Positions 9,800-18,856 of a DNA stretch of 64,000 nucleotides are shown piece after piece. Origin of the DNA: Thalassotalea profundi (GTDB lineage: Bacteria; Pseudomonadota; Gammaproteobacteria; Enterobacterales; Alteromonadaceae). The notes beneath the pieces are model-generated. The model was given only the letters and a program-made list of their open reading frames with translations. It ran no database searches and was not told the origin of the DNA. The stretch lies in the NCBI RefSeq assembly GCF_014653195.1, contig NZ_BNAH01000005.1, positions 62,001 through 126,000 of the forward strand, in the 5' to 3' direction. The position numbers and the translations under genes are program-made. Each line of letters starts with the position of its first letter. Position 1 is the first letter of the stretch.

Positions 9800-10969
9800 T
9801 TAGTACTTTGCAAATAAGTTGTTATTGTTGGCATTACTTAAGGTAAAAGCGATGCCAGTAATGTCTAATTCAACATTGTTTGGTTGGATTGGCATACCAG
9901 GACCCACACGGGCAGGGCCATTTACTGCGATAATGTCACCTTCTGATAGCCCTGATATTATTGCGCTATACTTACCGTAACGTTCACCTACTTCGACCAA
10001 TTTATATTGCAAAATATTATTTTCGCCAACGGTGAGTACAAAACGATTCTTTAAGTCAGTGCCAATTGCTCTGCTTGGAATAATAATTTGCTCAGTTACT
10101 TCGTTCGCTGCTAATTTAATGCGAGCAAAAGAGCCTGTACGAAGTTGATCTTCTGACTCTTCAAATACGGCTCTTACGCGTAAAGTGCCTGTCGAAGGAT
10201 TAATTCTATTGTCAATGAAATTAATATAGCCAGCATATGGGAAGGTTGTTTGCCCAACTTTTTGCATAACCACTTTTTGTTTCTTTTCAGCCGTTACATT
10301 GTTAAATGATTTATTCCAAGTGCGCTCATCAATGTCAAAATATGCATACATTTTTTTATCTGAGACAATAGAGGTTAAAACACTCTGCCCGGCAATGATG
10401 TTATTACCTTTGGTAATGTTTGCTCGAGAAATAATGCCGTTAATAGGGGAGCGGATAGAGGTGAATTCTAAATCCAACATTGCCGCATCAAGTTGTGCCT
10501 GTAATGCTGCTACTTGTGCTTTTCGTTGTAATAATGTTGATTCACGCAATTCTGCTTGTTCTGTAGATATCGCTTTACGTTCAGATAATCTCGCTGCTCG
10601 TTTAGCTTCACTTTTTGCTTGTTCAAACGCGGCTTTAGCACTGATTACTTGTGCTTCTAAGCTAGAGACAATAGCTGCAAAAGGCCTTTTATCTAATTGA
10701 AATAATAAGTCGCCTTCAGCAACATGATCACCTTCTTTAAACGTAATTTGTGTTATTACACCTGAAATGCGTGGCATAAGTGCTACTTCTTCTGGTGATT
10801 CAATACGTGTTGTGTAGGTATACCAGGTTTGTACAGGCTTAATTAGAACTTCTGCAACGTCAATCGGTTGAAGTGGGGGTTGTGTTTGATTTTGTTTAGT
10901 TTCAGCAGTGCAACCCGATAATATAGTGGTGATAACGATTGCACTAATGACAAGAATATTTTTTAACAT
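9800..10969 (-). CDS. RND efflux periplasmic adaptor (membrane fusion lipoprotein, AcrA/MexA-like)
   Basis: The 389-residue adaptor links the pump to the outer-membrane channel. The signal peptide ends in lipobox LSGC (Cys20). A biotinyl-lipoyl-like half motif (GDLLFQLDKRPF) near residue 90, a long alpha-hairpin with AEQAKSEAKRAARLS-type heptads (about 100-170), and the second lipoyl half (FTSIRSPINGIISR) near 175 follow in the usual order, then beta-barrel and membrane-proximal domains. It is the first gene of the operon, starting about 115 bases from the divergent LysR gene, and is probably regulated by it. Confidence 0.93.
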   Translation of the reverse strand: MLKNILVISAIVITTILSGCTAETKQNQTQPPLQPIDVAEVLIKPVQTWYTYTTRIESPEEVALMPRISGVITQITFKEGDHVAEGDLLFQLDKRPFAAIVSSLEAQVISAKAAFEQAKSEAKRAARLSERKAISTEQAELRESTLLQRKAQVAALQAQLDAAMLDLEFTSIRSPINGIISRANITKGNNIIAGQSVLTSIVSDKKMYAYFDIDERTWNKSFNNVTAEKKQKVVMQKVGQTTFPYAGYINFIDNRINPSTGTLRVRAVFEESEDQLRTGSFARIKLAANEVTEQIIIPSRAIGTDLKNRFVLTVGENNILQYKLVEVGERYGKYSAIISGLSEGDIIAVNGPARVGPGMPIQPNNVELDITGIAFTLSNANNNNLFAKY

Positions 10970-11047
10970 TTTAAGCTCCTTTGAGATATGGAGCGATCAT
11001 ACGGAACGAACCTGTAGATAAAAAGACTAGTTTTATGCATTCATTAA

Positions 11048-11060
11048 TGCCAAAATGGCA
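11048..11060. promoter_or_regulatory. LysR-type operator (T-N11-A palindrome)
   Basis: TGCCAAAATGGCA is a perfect 5-bp inverted repeat with a 3-base centre and has the T-N11-A form of LysR-family recognition sites. It lies 24 bases before the LysR start and about 80 bases upstream of the efflux operon, the normal place for a shared autoregulatory and activation site. Confidence 0.6.
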
Positions 11061-11083
11061 CCAATTGGTTGGATGAGTTAACT

Positions 11084-12025
11084 ATGGATACTACAAGTCG
11101 ATTACTTTTATTACTTGAAGTGGTAGAGCGGGGCTCTTTTACAAAGGCCGCTTTATCACGCAATATTGATAGATCCGTCATTTCTAAACAGATGAGTAGA
11201 TTAGAAGAAGATTTAGGGGTAAGGCTTTTAAATAGAACAACGCGCTCTTTTTCATTAACTGCCGCTGGCGCTGAAATGGTAAAAAAAGCCCAGCAATTAA
11301 GAGAGCTCTTAAGTGAAACTATTCGACTTGCTGAAAATTATCATCAAGAACCAAAAGGTGTTTTAAGAATTACGGCATCTACCACTATAGGTCATAGATA
11401 CTTACAACCTGTAATTAATGATTTTCAAAAACGTTTTCCTCAGGTTGAAGTAGAGTTACACCTTGATGAATTAGTCGTAGATATTGTTTCCGAAGGTTTT
11501 GATCTGGCATTTCGCATTGGAGAGCCTAAAGATTCATCGCTTATTGCCCGCAAAATTGCTAGAAATCGGCTGCTCCTTCTCGCATCTCCTGAATTTATTG
11601 ATACTTATGGCATGCCAGAAACAATAGAAGAATTAGCCCAATTACCGTCAGCAAGCTATTCAAGTCAATCTATTAGAGTCGGCAGCATACGTTATTACAA
11701 TGACAGCAATGAAGAATGTGAACAAATTACGAATAGTACTTTCAGAGCGAACAATGGTGAAGTGCTGCTAATGAAAGCGTTATCGGGCACCGCATATGTT
11801 TTAGCTCCTGCTTTCATGATTGAAAATGAAGTAAAAGATGGCTTATTAGTGCCCTTACTCACTGATTTAAAACTGATGAACTTTAGTGATATGTACGCAG
11901 TGTACCCTCATCGTGATTTACCTGTAAGAACACGATTATTTTTTGATGCAGTTAAAGACTATTTAGGGCAAAAAGTTCCTATATGGGAAAATAACATTCC
12001 AAATTTTGAGAATCTCTATCAATAA
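11084..12025 (+). CDS. LysR-family transcriptional regulator, probable regulator of the RND operon
   Basis: A 313-residue LysR-type regulator. The N-terminal winged helix-turn-helix (residues ~1-60: GSFTKAALSRNIDRSVISKQ, then LEEDLGVRLLNRTTRSFSLT) is followed by a LysR substrate-binding domain of the CrgA/AaeR-like group (LRITASTTIGHRYLQPVI, then GFDLAFRIGE). An in-frame TTG at 11069 would add five residues. The ATG at 11084 is preferred because it has a GGATGAG purine stretch at suitable distance and fits the family N-terminus. Divergent from the efflux operon, with a T-N11-A palindrome between them. The inducer is unknown. Confidence 0.92.
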   Translation: MDTTSRLLLLLEVVERGSFTKAALSRNIDRSVISKQMSRLEEDLGVRLLNRTTRSFSLTAAGAEMVKKAQQLRELLSETIRLAENYHQEPKGVLRITASTTIGHRYLQPVINDFQKRFPQVEVELHLDELVVDIVSEGFDLAFRIGEPKDSSLIARKIARNRLLLLASPEFIDTYGMPETIEELAQLPSASYSSQSIRVGSIRYYNDSNEECEQITNSTFRANNGEVLLMKALSGTAYVLAPAFMIENEVKDGLLVPLLTDLKLMNFSDMYAVYPHRDLPVRTRLFFDAVKDYLGQKVPIWENNIPNFENLYQ

Positions 12026-12035
12026 TCTATTTTCG

Positions 12036-12827
12036 TTAACTTTTAGTAATATCAGCCAACCATTGCACTTCAAACTGTGTCATAGTTTGATGTTTTTTAC
12101 TGCGCAAATGATTCTGCTTATCTTGTTCGGCATAAAAAGGTCCAACGCGGCAATAGCTGCAATAATTATCATTTAAATATTTGGGTTGGGTTAGTTTGCT
12201 GTCAAGTTCTGTGCTGATACGTTGGCTAAAAGCATAGGTGATCCCTTGTGTGTCTTTAACATGTTTATTTCGATCAACATTTCTTATTTTGTAACCTGGA
12301 AACTTTTCTATATTAAAAGGCATATAGCCAAGGTAATTAATATCAGTATTTAGGGTTAAGACTTGTTCAATATGCCATTGTCGATAAGGTTTTACATCTT
12401 TTGACGTAATAAAAGCCAGTTGTGAACCGTTAGGATCTAAAAAATAATTAACACTATTTAAAAGGTATTTCCTTAATAGGCGACGGTTTAAGGTATTTAC
12501 ACTGACGTTTATACACTGCTGCTTAAAGTCTTCCTCAGAATTAAATGCCGGTAATAGTGGAAATTGAAAAATTACCGCGTCAAATTGATGCTTTTTAAGT
12601 GATCCCCAAGTTTGCTTATTGGTGACATCAAAATCGGTCAGTACATTACAACCTTGGATTTGCAACTTTTGGAAGTGCACATCACCATATTTAGTGTTTA
12701 GTGACGAATAATTATCAAAAATTGTTGCAGTTAAAAACTGTGGTCGATAACTTTCAAGCAAAGCCTGTGAAAATGATAAGTCGCCATCTCCAACTGTGAG
12801 TATGCGCCACGCAGAATTGATATACAT
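12036..12827 (-). CDS. BMT5-like (DUF2431) Rossmann methyltransferase with C-terminal U1/JAZ-like zinc finger
   Basis: A 263-residue protein. Residues 9-23 (ILTVGDGDLSFSQAL) match the SAM-binding signature of the DUF2431/BMT5-like family, whose yeast member Bmt5 methylates uridine N3 in 25S rRNA. Later blocks agree: FDAVIFQFP at 82-90 and FPGYKIRNVDR near 176-186. The C-terminus adds a zinc finger with Cys223, Cys226, His240 and His246, spacing C-x2-C-x13-H-x5-H and ending HLRSKKH, much like RNA-binding zf-met/U1/JAZ fingers of eukaryotes. An RNA methyltransferase is the best guess; the target is unknown. It follows the gene at 12848 by 20 bases on the same strand and may be cotranscribed with it. 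Confidence 0.75.
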   Translation of the reverse strand: MYINSAWRILTVGDGDLSFSQALLESYRPQFLTATIFDNYSSLNTKYGDVHFQKLQIQGCNVLTDFDVTNKQTWGSLKKHQFDAVIFQFPLLPAFNSEEDFKQQCINVSVNTLNRRLLRKYLLNSVNYFLDPNGSQLAFITSKDVKPYRQWHIEQVLTLNTDINYLGYMPFNIEKFPGYKIRNVDRNKHVKDTQGITYAFSQRISTELDSKLTQPKYLNDNYCSYCRVGPFYAEQDKQNHLRSKKHQTMTQFEVQWLADITKS

Positions 12828-12847
12828 AGAGGATTAATTAAAAACCT

Positions 12848-13693
12848 TTATTGGCTTTCAATCGATTTTCTTTGAAATGCCTGATGAAAATAATGCGTGA
12901 GCATTGCTTTATCACTTGGGTTAACAAAGTCTAAATGAAGGTTAAGTAACTCTTCAATATTACTATTTAATTGACGATTGACTTTGTTGATGAAATTATT
13001 GTTCTCAGGTGTGTTGGTACACATTAAATGTCCTAAAATATAAGGTGGAGTTCCTTTGATTTCGTACGATCTAGCATTCACGTTAGTGATGTAATTATAC
13101 ACTTGCTGTGGATATAATATGGCAAATTCGGCACGTTTTTTTACAAACATATTAGCGATACCTATCTCTTGTTCTCCACTGTAACGCCTCATTTTATTTT
13201 TTTCAGGAATTCTTTTAATTTCAGAATCTATGGCATCACCGTAAGACATTTGTTCTGCAAGCAAAATTCGGGCATTGGGTTTTTCATTGAAAATATTGCT
13301 AAGATTAATAATATTATTTGATGACTTTAACGGAGCTGAGTCGATCTGCTGATATAAGCGTTGACTGAGAAATAAATTGATAGGTTGACTAAAAAGGAAT
13401 TTTTTCAATCTTTCTTTATTTTTGACCCTATTTACAGTACATATACTTTGACCTTCATCGATTTGATGCAAAGTACGTTGAGTGGTCATATATTTAAATT
13501 CAATAGACGAATATACATGCTTTAAAGCATATAAATTAGTAGAAACAGACAGGTTTCCTGTGGCATTATTATTTTTAAACGCATTAAATTCAGCTTTGTT
13601 ATTCGTATGAATTGTTATTTTTTCAACACTGCCGTGAGCAATAAACGTTATAAATAATAATATTGTTAATAATGAAAATTGTCTGTAAGGCAT
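12848..13693 (-). CDS. Periplasmic solute-binding-like protein (TIGR02285/SBP_bac_3-like)
   Basis: A 281-residue exported protein with an N-terminal signal peptide (MPYRQFSLLTILLFITFIAHG). The body resembles the uncharacterised group of ABC-type amino-acid binding-protein folds without a cognate transporter: it has LYQQIDSAP in the first lobe, a hinge-like region, then MRRYSGEQEIGIANMFVKKRAEFAILYP-type text split over residues ~165-200. No ABC permease or ATPase is adjacent, so it could be a sensor or scavenging protein rather than a transport component. The ligand cannot be predicted. The family call is tentative. Confidence 0.6.
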   Translation of the reverse strand: MPYRQFSLLTILLFITFIAHGSVEKITIHTNNKAEFNAFKNNNATGNLSVSTNLYALKHVYSSIEFKYMTTQRTLHQIDEGQSICTVNRVKNKERLKKFLFSQPINLFLSQRLYQQIDSAPLKSSNNIINLSNIFNEKPNARILLAEQMSYGDAIDSEIKRIPEKNKMRRYSGEQEIGIANMFVKKRAEFAILYPQQVYNYITNVNARSYEIKGTPPYILGHLMCTNTPENNNFINKVNRQLNSNIEELLNLHLDFVNPSDKAMLTHYFHQAFQRKSIESQ

Positions 13694-13931
13694 AGGGTTA
13701 TTAGCGTTAAAACTTCCTAATTGAATATAAAAAGATTGGAGATTAAAGGATTGCTAAAAATACTCACATATTTATTCTTAATTATATCAGCTTTGTTATT
13801 TTAGTCTAATTATGCTGCAATTTAGCATCTATTAGCATGTTCAATGTCAGTTTCCTCGGTTAGCTATTGTATGCAATTAATTGGCTCTTTTTATAATATC
13901 GCTTAGCTAAAGTTATCCATTTTAAAGAAAT

Positions 13932-13961
13932 AAAAAAGCCTCAACATTATGTTGAGGCTTT
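13932..13961 (-). terminator. Intrinsic terminator of the S46 peptidase gene
   Basis: An 11-bp perfect stem (AAAGCCTCAAC / GTTGAGGCTTT, 13935-13961) with a 5-base loop is followed on the minus strand by a T-run. It lies just downstream of the peptidase stop at 13990. About 21 bases, including the A-run and left arm, are identical to the tRNA-operon terminator at 17984. Confidence 0.85.
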
Positions 13962-13989
13962 GCTTTTCAATTACTTATAAATAATAGAG

Positions 13990-16167
13990 TTATTTCACTA
14001 TCGTCATTTCGTTTACTATATTACTGGCACCGTCGATATGCTCCATTGTCCAAAGCATAAAAGGTACGCTCGTATGAATAGCACGCTTAAATTTAGGATC
14101 GTAATCCCAGTCACCAATGATTGACTCGTAAACGCCGTCAAACACTAAACCAACAAATTCTCCGTTGCCATTTAGTGTAGGTGAACCTGAGTTACCCCCG
14201 GTGATATCAAGGGTAGATAAATAGTTAACAGGTACGGAATCTAAGCTGTCACGTTTGTAATTACCGAAGTCTTTATTAGCAATGGCGGTGCGAATGTTTT
14301 TAAATAAATCAAACTCGTGATCACCGGCGATATATTTAGCCAACATGCCTTCCAATGTTGTAAAAGGTGTAGCGGTTAAGCCATCTTGTGGGGAGTAACC
14401 TTTTACATTACCGTAAGTTATACGTAATGAACTGTTTGCATCCGCATAAACAGGCTCGCCTTTACTTTTCTTGTAAGCGATCATCGCTTTCATAAATTGT
14501 GGACGAATTTGCGCTAATTTACCGGCGAGATCTTCTGCTTCTTGTTCAAGCTTTTGATCATTTTCATATTGCGATACAGCAAATTGTATGTATGGATCGT
14601 TGCTGTTTTTAAAGTCTTCAACTGATTTATCCATCCATGCTAAACGCACACTTTCTTGATCAAGTTGCGTTTCGCTATGCATTTTATCTAATTTAGCTGC
14701 AAGTTTTTTGGCATCAAAGTTTTTATCTAAACCGAAAAATTGATCAAAGGTTGTATTTCGCTCTGATGCTGGAAACTCTGCATATTGCGCCATAAAGTGA
14801 GCTAATACGGCTTTATCTATGTTGGCATCGTAACGACGATTAACACGTTTCATACCTTGCGTAAAACGATTCATATCACGTTCTTGATAACCTTGCTTTC
14901 GCTCGGAGCTTGGCTTATTTTTTTCATTCGCTAAACGATATAAACGTTTGGCAACACCCATTAAATTAGTACGGCCGATATAAGATAAAATAAGATCTCT
15001 GTCTTGATTTTCTTGTCCTTTGGTAATTAATGCGTTTAGCTCAGTTAAGGTTTTTCCATATTGCTGTTTACGTGTTTGTGAGGCATTTATCCACGCTTGT
15101 AATTCTTTAAGCTCTTGCTGTTTACGCGCTAACATATCGCCTTTATGGAAACTTTCAATCATAGAACCATAGTTTTTTGCATAATTAGCTAAACCCGCTA
15201 ACGTGCTTTCATATTTTATGCGCGCCTCGCTACCTGTTGGGGCAGTTGATTTAATGATATCGATGTATTCTTCTCGATAACGCTTAGCTGTTGGATAAAC
15301 TAAGTTAAACTGATTTTCCACTTCTTGAGCGTTACGGTAACGGTTAGTTCGGCCTGGATAGCCCAATACCATCACATAGTCATTTTCTTCAACGCCGTTT
15401 GCATTAACTTTTAAAAATGCTTTAGGTTTAAATGGTACATTGTCTTTCGCATAATCTGCTGGCTTACCATCTTTGCTTACATAAGCTCGGTAAAATGCCC
15501 AGTCGCCAGTGTGACGTGGCCACATCCAGTTATCGGTATCGCCACCAAATTTACCAATGCTTGAAGGTGGTGCGTAAACTAAACGTACATCGCGAATAGC
15601 AAGTTGTTTAATGAGAAAATACTCTAAACCACCATGAAAACTGTATACTTCACAACGATAATCTTGTGATGTTTCACACTGCTGAACTAATTCTTTTTCA
15701 TTCTTTTCAATGGCTTTGAAGTACGCTTTTCCGGTAACTGATTTTTCGATAGAGCCCGTTACTTTATCTGTTACATTGGTTAATGATTCAGTAACATAAA
15801 CACGAGAACCAGGAGCAGCTTGTAACTCATCTGACATCTTTTTGGCTACAAAACCTTGTTTTAATAGGTTGTCTTCTTCGCTTGAGTTGTATTGAATTGA
15901 GCCATAAGCACAATGGTGGTTAGTAACCACTAGACCTTGGTCAGATAAAAATGAGGCGGTACAACCCCCTAAGCTAATAATTGCATTCATTGGAAATTGA
16001 TCTAAATTTTCCATTTGCGTTGGGTCTAGCTTTAAGCCTGCTTTTTTTAGCTTGCCACTTATTTCTTGTAATTGGTGTGGTTGCCACATACCTTCGTCAG
16101 CTGTAGCTGTTCCAATAAATAGCAGAGATGTTAAGGACAATGCCTTAAGCATTTTTTTATATAACAT
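13990..16167 (-). CDS. S46-family dipeptidyl-peptidase (DPP7-like)
   Basis: A 725-residue secreted serine peptidase that releases N-terminal dipeptides. A signal peptide ends near TATA-DEG (residue ~23). The chymotrypsin-like catalytic elements are all present: His in VVTNHHCAYG, Asp in FGGDTDNWMWPRHTGD and Ser in DITGGNSGSP, with the family's helical cap domain inserted between (about 280-560). Eighteen residues after the catalytic Ser is Gly, as in DPP7-type enzymes preferring hydrophobic P1, rather than the Arg that marks Asp/Glu-specific DPP11 (established knowledge). Monocistronic, with its own terminator. Probably periplasmic, acting on imported oligopeptides. Confidence 0.93.
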   Translation of the reverse strand: MLYKKMLKALSLTSLLFIGTATADEGMWQPHQLQEISGKLKKAGLKLDPTQMENLDQFPMNAIISLGGCTASFLSDQGLVVTNHHCAYGSIQYNSSEEDNLLKQGFVAKKMSDELQAAPGSRVYVTESLTNVTDKVTGSIEKSVTGKAYFKAIEKNEKELVQQCETSQDYRCEVYSFHGGLEYFLIKQLAIRDVRLVYAPPSSIGKFGGDTDNWMWPRHTGDWAFYRAYVSKDGKPADYAKDNVPFKPKAFLKVNANGVEENDYVMVLGYPGRTNRYRNAQEVENQFNLVYPTAKRYREEYIDIIKSTAPTGSEARIKYESTLAGLANYAKNYGSMIESFHKGDMLARKQQELKELQAWINASQTRKQQYGKTLTELNALITKGQENQDRDLILSYIGRTNLMGVAKRLYRLANEKNKPSSERKQGYQERDMNRFTQGMKRVNRRYDANIDKAVLAHFMAQYAEFPASERNTTFDQFFGLDKNFDAKKLAAKLDKMHSETQLDQESVRLAWMDKSVEDFKNSNDPYIQFAVSQYENDQKLEQEAEDLAGKLAQIRPQFMKAMIAYKKSKGEPVYADANSSLRITYGNVKGYSPQDGLTATPFTTLEGMLAKYIAGDHEFDLFKNIRTAIANKDFGNYKRDSLDSVPVNYLSTLDITGGNSGSPTLNGNGEFVGLVFDGVYESIIGDWDYDPKFKRAIHTSVPFMLWTMEHIDGASNIVNEMTIVK

Positions 16168-16485
16168 GGTAAATCTTCCTAGGATAAATTCAGACTGGAT
16201 ATTATTTTCCGTAGCATTAAACCGTAGATATTAAGAAAAGTAAAAGAATTGTTATACTATAACATTAATTTATGTAATGTATTTGTAAAGATATGAAAAC
16301 AAAAACGTTAACTAAAGTCAGGACAACTTTCTTCTGAACTCTCTTATTGAGCTTGAAATACGACTTGATTTTTAGGCTATATAACCTAAGAAAATCAATT
16401 AGTCTTTGTGTCAATAATTTTTGCGGTACCACTATTTTAATTATTACTTCTCATGTTTGATATAGGGATTGAAAAGGATAATCAA

Positions 16486-16746
16486 ATGAAATTTAAATGG
16501 TTGAAAATAGCGTTCTAGGAGGGGTAATAGCAAGCTTTTTTAGTACGGCTAATACTGGAATTATTGTTTTTCAAATAGGAAACTATTTAAAGCTTCTCTT
16601 GACGTTTTACAATAGATAACTTGAAAGAGATGCCTACAATTTATTTTGACCATCAAATAGATCAAGGTAATTACACTTTAACGGCTGGGGCAGCGACAGC
16701 TTGGGGCTGTATTTATCATTTTAGTTGTAATAACAATTCAATATAA
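16486..16746 (+). pseudogene. Decayed gene for a small secreted protein
   Basis: The 593-bp gap from 16168 to 16760 holds no intact gene but shows traces of one. An ATG at 16486 with AAGGAT at good spacing starts MKFKWLKIA, then hits a stop at 16516. Shifting one base at about 16512 continues as VLGGVIASFFSTANTG, which together reads as a normal signal peptide. That frame stops after about 35 codons, and a further piece (ATG 16630 to TAA 16746, 38 codons, DQGNYTLTAGAATAWG) follows. At least one frameshift plus internal decay is the simplest reading. The family cannot be recognised; a PEP-CTERM-like secreted protein is possible because of the signal-peptide style. Confidence 0.4.
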
Positions 16747-16760
16747 AAGTGATCTGGTGC

Positions 16761-17945
16761 TTATTCGTGTTTATTGTTTATTAACTTATCTGTCTGTGAC
16801 CAAAATTTACTAGATATTTGGCTGATAACATTGGCTTCTGCGTTGATAAGTATCGCAAAACCTATATCTAATTCAGGTGAATAACCAATATCTGCTCGAA
16901 ATCCTTCTACCCAACCAGAGTGATAGATTACTTTTTGTTCGTCAAGTTGATAAATTCTCCATCCGTAACCGTAATGTGCATCAGTTAAATAGTCTTGCCA
17001 ATATTTTCTTCGCATATTTCTTTTAGTTTTTATTCTGGGTGTTGTTAATTCACTTAATAGTGCGGGCGATAAGACATCAGGGTTATGACCTAAATTTGCA
17101 ATTAACCATTTTGCTAAATCGGAGATACTTGAGTTAACTCCTGCAGAAGGTGCAACTTTATAAAAGTCAGGCACTACATTTACAGTGCGCCAAACATATT
17201 TTCTTATCCTTTTACCTTGCTTATCTTTCTTTTTAGTTAAGACTCTTTTTCTTAAAACATGAGGCTTAGCCGTGTTGATATGTTGTTTAAAAGCATTAAA
17301 ACCGATAGAGGTATCATTCATGTTTAAAGGAGAAAATAGTCTTTCCGAAAGTAAAGTGGAGTAACTTTTATCTTGGCTTGTTTCAATGGCCGGTTGTAAT
17401 AGCCCAAAAGTAATATTTTGATAGCCATAACACTTTTCTGGTTGGCAAATAGGTGTAATGCGATCAAAGCGACCTATAATTTTATCCATACTCCAGTTTT
17501 CATGTAGTAAATTATCATAAGCATTAGGCATCAAACCACTAGAATGGCTGAGTATATGTTTTAATTGAATTTTTTCTGCTGCACCTTCTTTAGCTAAAGA
17601 AAAGTCGGGTACGAATTTAGTTATGGGGTCTGATAAGTTAAGAACATGCTCTTGCGCGAGCATCGTCGTAAGAGTAGAAGCAAAAGTCTTAGATACAGAA
17701 GCTAAACGAAATACCGTATTACTATTAACTTTTTGTTGTTTTGTGTTATCAATATGGCCAAATGTTTCTAAGGAAACTATCTTATCATTTTTTACAATGA
17801 CATATGCCCCACCAGGAATATTGTATTTTTTGAGTTGCTCTGCGACATAAGTCGAAAATTCGTGATTAAATCCTTTAAACGTATCGGCAAAAGAAAGCGA
17901 AGTAAAAAGAATTAGCAATAAAAGGCAATATATTCGAATCAACAC
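16761..17945 (-). CDS. Serine hydrolase, beta-lactamase/PBP class C family
   Basis: A 394-residue exported protein with a signal peptide (LIRIYCLLLLILFTSLSFA). The three class C motifs are present: SxxK in RLASVSKTFAS, YxN in GYQNITFG, and HxG in YHSGWVEGF near the end. Such proteins include D-aminopeptidases, esterases, DD-peptidases and AmpC-like enzymes, so the substrate cannot be given. The start is GTG at 17945, supported by a strong AAAGGGG a few bases upstream and by the resulting signal peptide. It lies downstream of the tRNA terminator on the same strand and so probably has its own promoter in the short gap. Confidence 0.85.
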   Translation of the reverse strand: MLIRIYCLLLLILFTSLSFADTFKGFNHEFSTYVAEQLKKYNIPGGAYVIVKNDKIVSLETFGHIDNTKQQKVNSNTVFRLASVSKTFASTLTTMLAQEHVLNLSDPITKFVPDFSLAKEGAAEKIQLKHILSHSSGLMPNAYDNLLHENWSMDKIIGRFDRITPICQPEKCYGYQNITFGLLQPAIETSQDKSYSTLLSERLFSPLNMNDTSIGFNAFKQHINTAKPHVLRKRVLTKKKDKQGKRIRKYVWRTVNVVPDFYKVAPSAGVNSSISDLAKWLIANLGHNPDVLSPALLSELTTPRIKTKRNMRRKYWQDYLTDAHYGYGWRIYQLDEQKVIYHSGWVEGFRADIGYSPELDIGFAILINAEANVISQISSKFWSQTDKLINNKHE

Positions 17946-17983
17946 TGACCCCTTTAATAAAATTAAATATTCCTTCCATAAAA

Positions 17984-18014
17984 TAAAAAAGCCTCAACAT
18001 TTCTGCTGAGGCTT
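17984..18014 (-). terminator. Intrinsic terminator of the tRNA-Phe/tRNA-Thr unit
   Basis: AAGCCTCA (17989-17996) pairs with TGAGGCTT (18007-18014) around a 10-base loop, followed on the minus strand by a T-run. It lies just after the tRNA-Thr 3' end. Its left arm and A/T flank are identical over about 21 bases to the terminator at 13932. Confidence 0.8.
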
Positions 18015-18023
18015 CGTTATAAA

Positions 18024-18099
<76 letters not shown>

Positions 18100-18195
18100 A
18101 CACGAAGAACGTGTGCGATAATCATATTCTATTGAATTTAACTATCTTGGCACCGAATAAATGTTTGTTCATTAACTAACACTCACTCAAAATTA

Positions 18196-18271
18196 TGGTG
18201 CCTCGACCCGGAATCGAACCAGGGACACGAGGATTTTCAATCCTCTGCTCTACCGACTGAGCTATCGAGGC
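18196..18271 (-). tRNA. tRNA-Phe (GAA anticodon)
   Basis: A 76-base cloverleaf on the minus strand with acceptor GCCTCGA/TCGAGGC, anticodon loop TTGAAAA giving GAA (Phe), GTTCGATTC in the T-arm and an encoded 3' CCA (18196-18198). First gene of the Phe-Thr unit. The gap 18272-18496 upstream holds its promoter region, but I could not settle the -10/-35. Confidence 0.97.
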
Positions 18272-18496
18272 ACATTGATAATAAATTATCACGTACTCAT
18301 CTTTAAAATAAATATAATGAAAACTTAAAGATGTTGTCTTTTTGGCTTTGCCTTGAAGACGGGGCGTATTAAACTGTTTTTCCTTTTCCCCGTCAACTCT
18401 TTTTTTGAAATAAATGTTTGTTTGGTGTTTTTTTCTACTTATAGCACTAAAAAAAAGCATTGTGCTTGTTTTTTACCATCTATAATTAGCTTGTTG

Positions 18497-18769
18497 TTAT
18501 TTTTTCTCAGGAACGTAACCTTCAATTTTAGGTTCAATACCTTCAAATAAATAATCGATCATTTGTTTTTCTAATATAGCGCGATCGTTAGGATTCATCA
18601 TATTCATTTTATGCTCGTTTATTAGCATAGTTTGTTTTTTTTGCCAGAGTGTCCAGGCTTCTTGGCTGATATTGTCGAAAATTCGCTTGCCTACTTCCCC
18701 TGGGTATAATTGAAAACGAAGTCCTTCTGCGTCTTTTTTCAGGTTTTGACAAAATACAGTTCTGCTCAT
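18497..18769 (-). CDS. yggX: YggX, probable Fe(2+)-trafficking / oxidative protection protein
   Basis: A 90-residue cytoplasmic protein, standard length for YggX. It begins [17 protein letters not shown] with the conserved Cys7 and contains the hallmark [16 protein letters not shown] and [15 protein letters not shown] blocks. YggX protects iron-sulphur clusters and limits Fenton damage; in E. coli it lies directly after mutY, as here (87-base gap, same strand). The link makes sense because MutY holds a 4Fe-4S cluster and repairs oxidised-guanine mispairs. An AGAGAA ribosome site precedes the ATG. Confidence 0.95.
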   Translation of the reverse strand: MSRTVFCQNLKKDAEGLRFQLYPGEVGKRIFDNISQEAWTLWQKKQTMLINEHKMNMMNPNDRAILEKQMIDYLFEGIEPKIEGYVPEKK

Positions 18770-18856
18770 AATAATTCTCTAGTAGTTTTCATATTCTTTT
18801 TCATCATTGTTGTAACAAATTTTAACATACTGATAAGTGTTTGCTTATGTTTCTTT

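Noticed and set aside
18149..18165. GGCACCG near the tRNA genes as a third tRNA end
   Set aside because: No arms or anticodon loop can be built around it.
18176..18460. A 94-codon minus-strand open frame over the tRNA-Phe gene
   Set aside because: It covers the tRNA in full and has no protein-like composition; it is an accident of the tRNA sequence.
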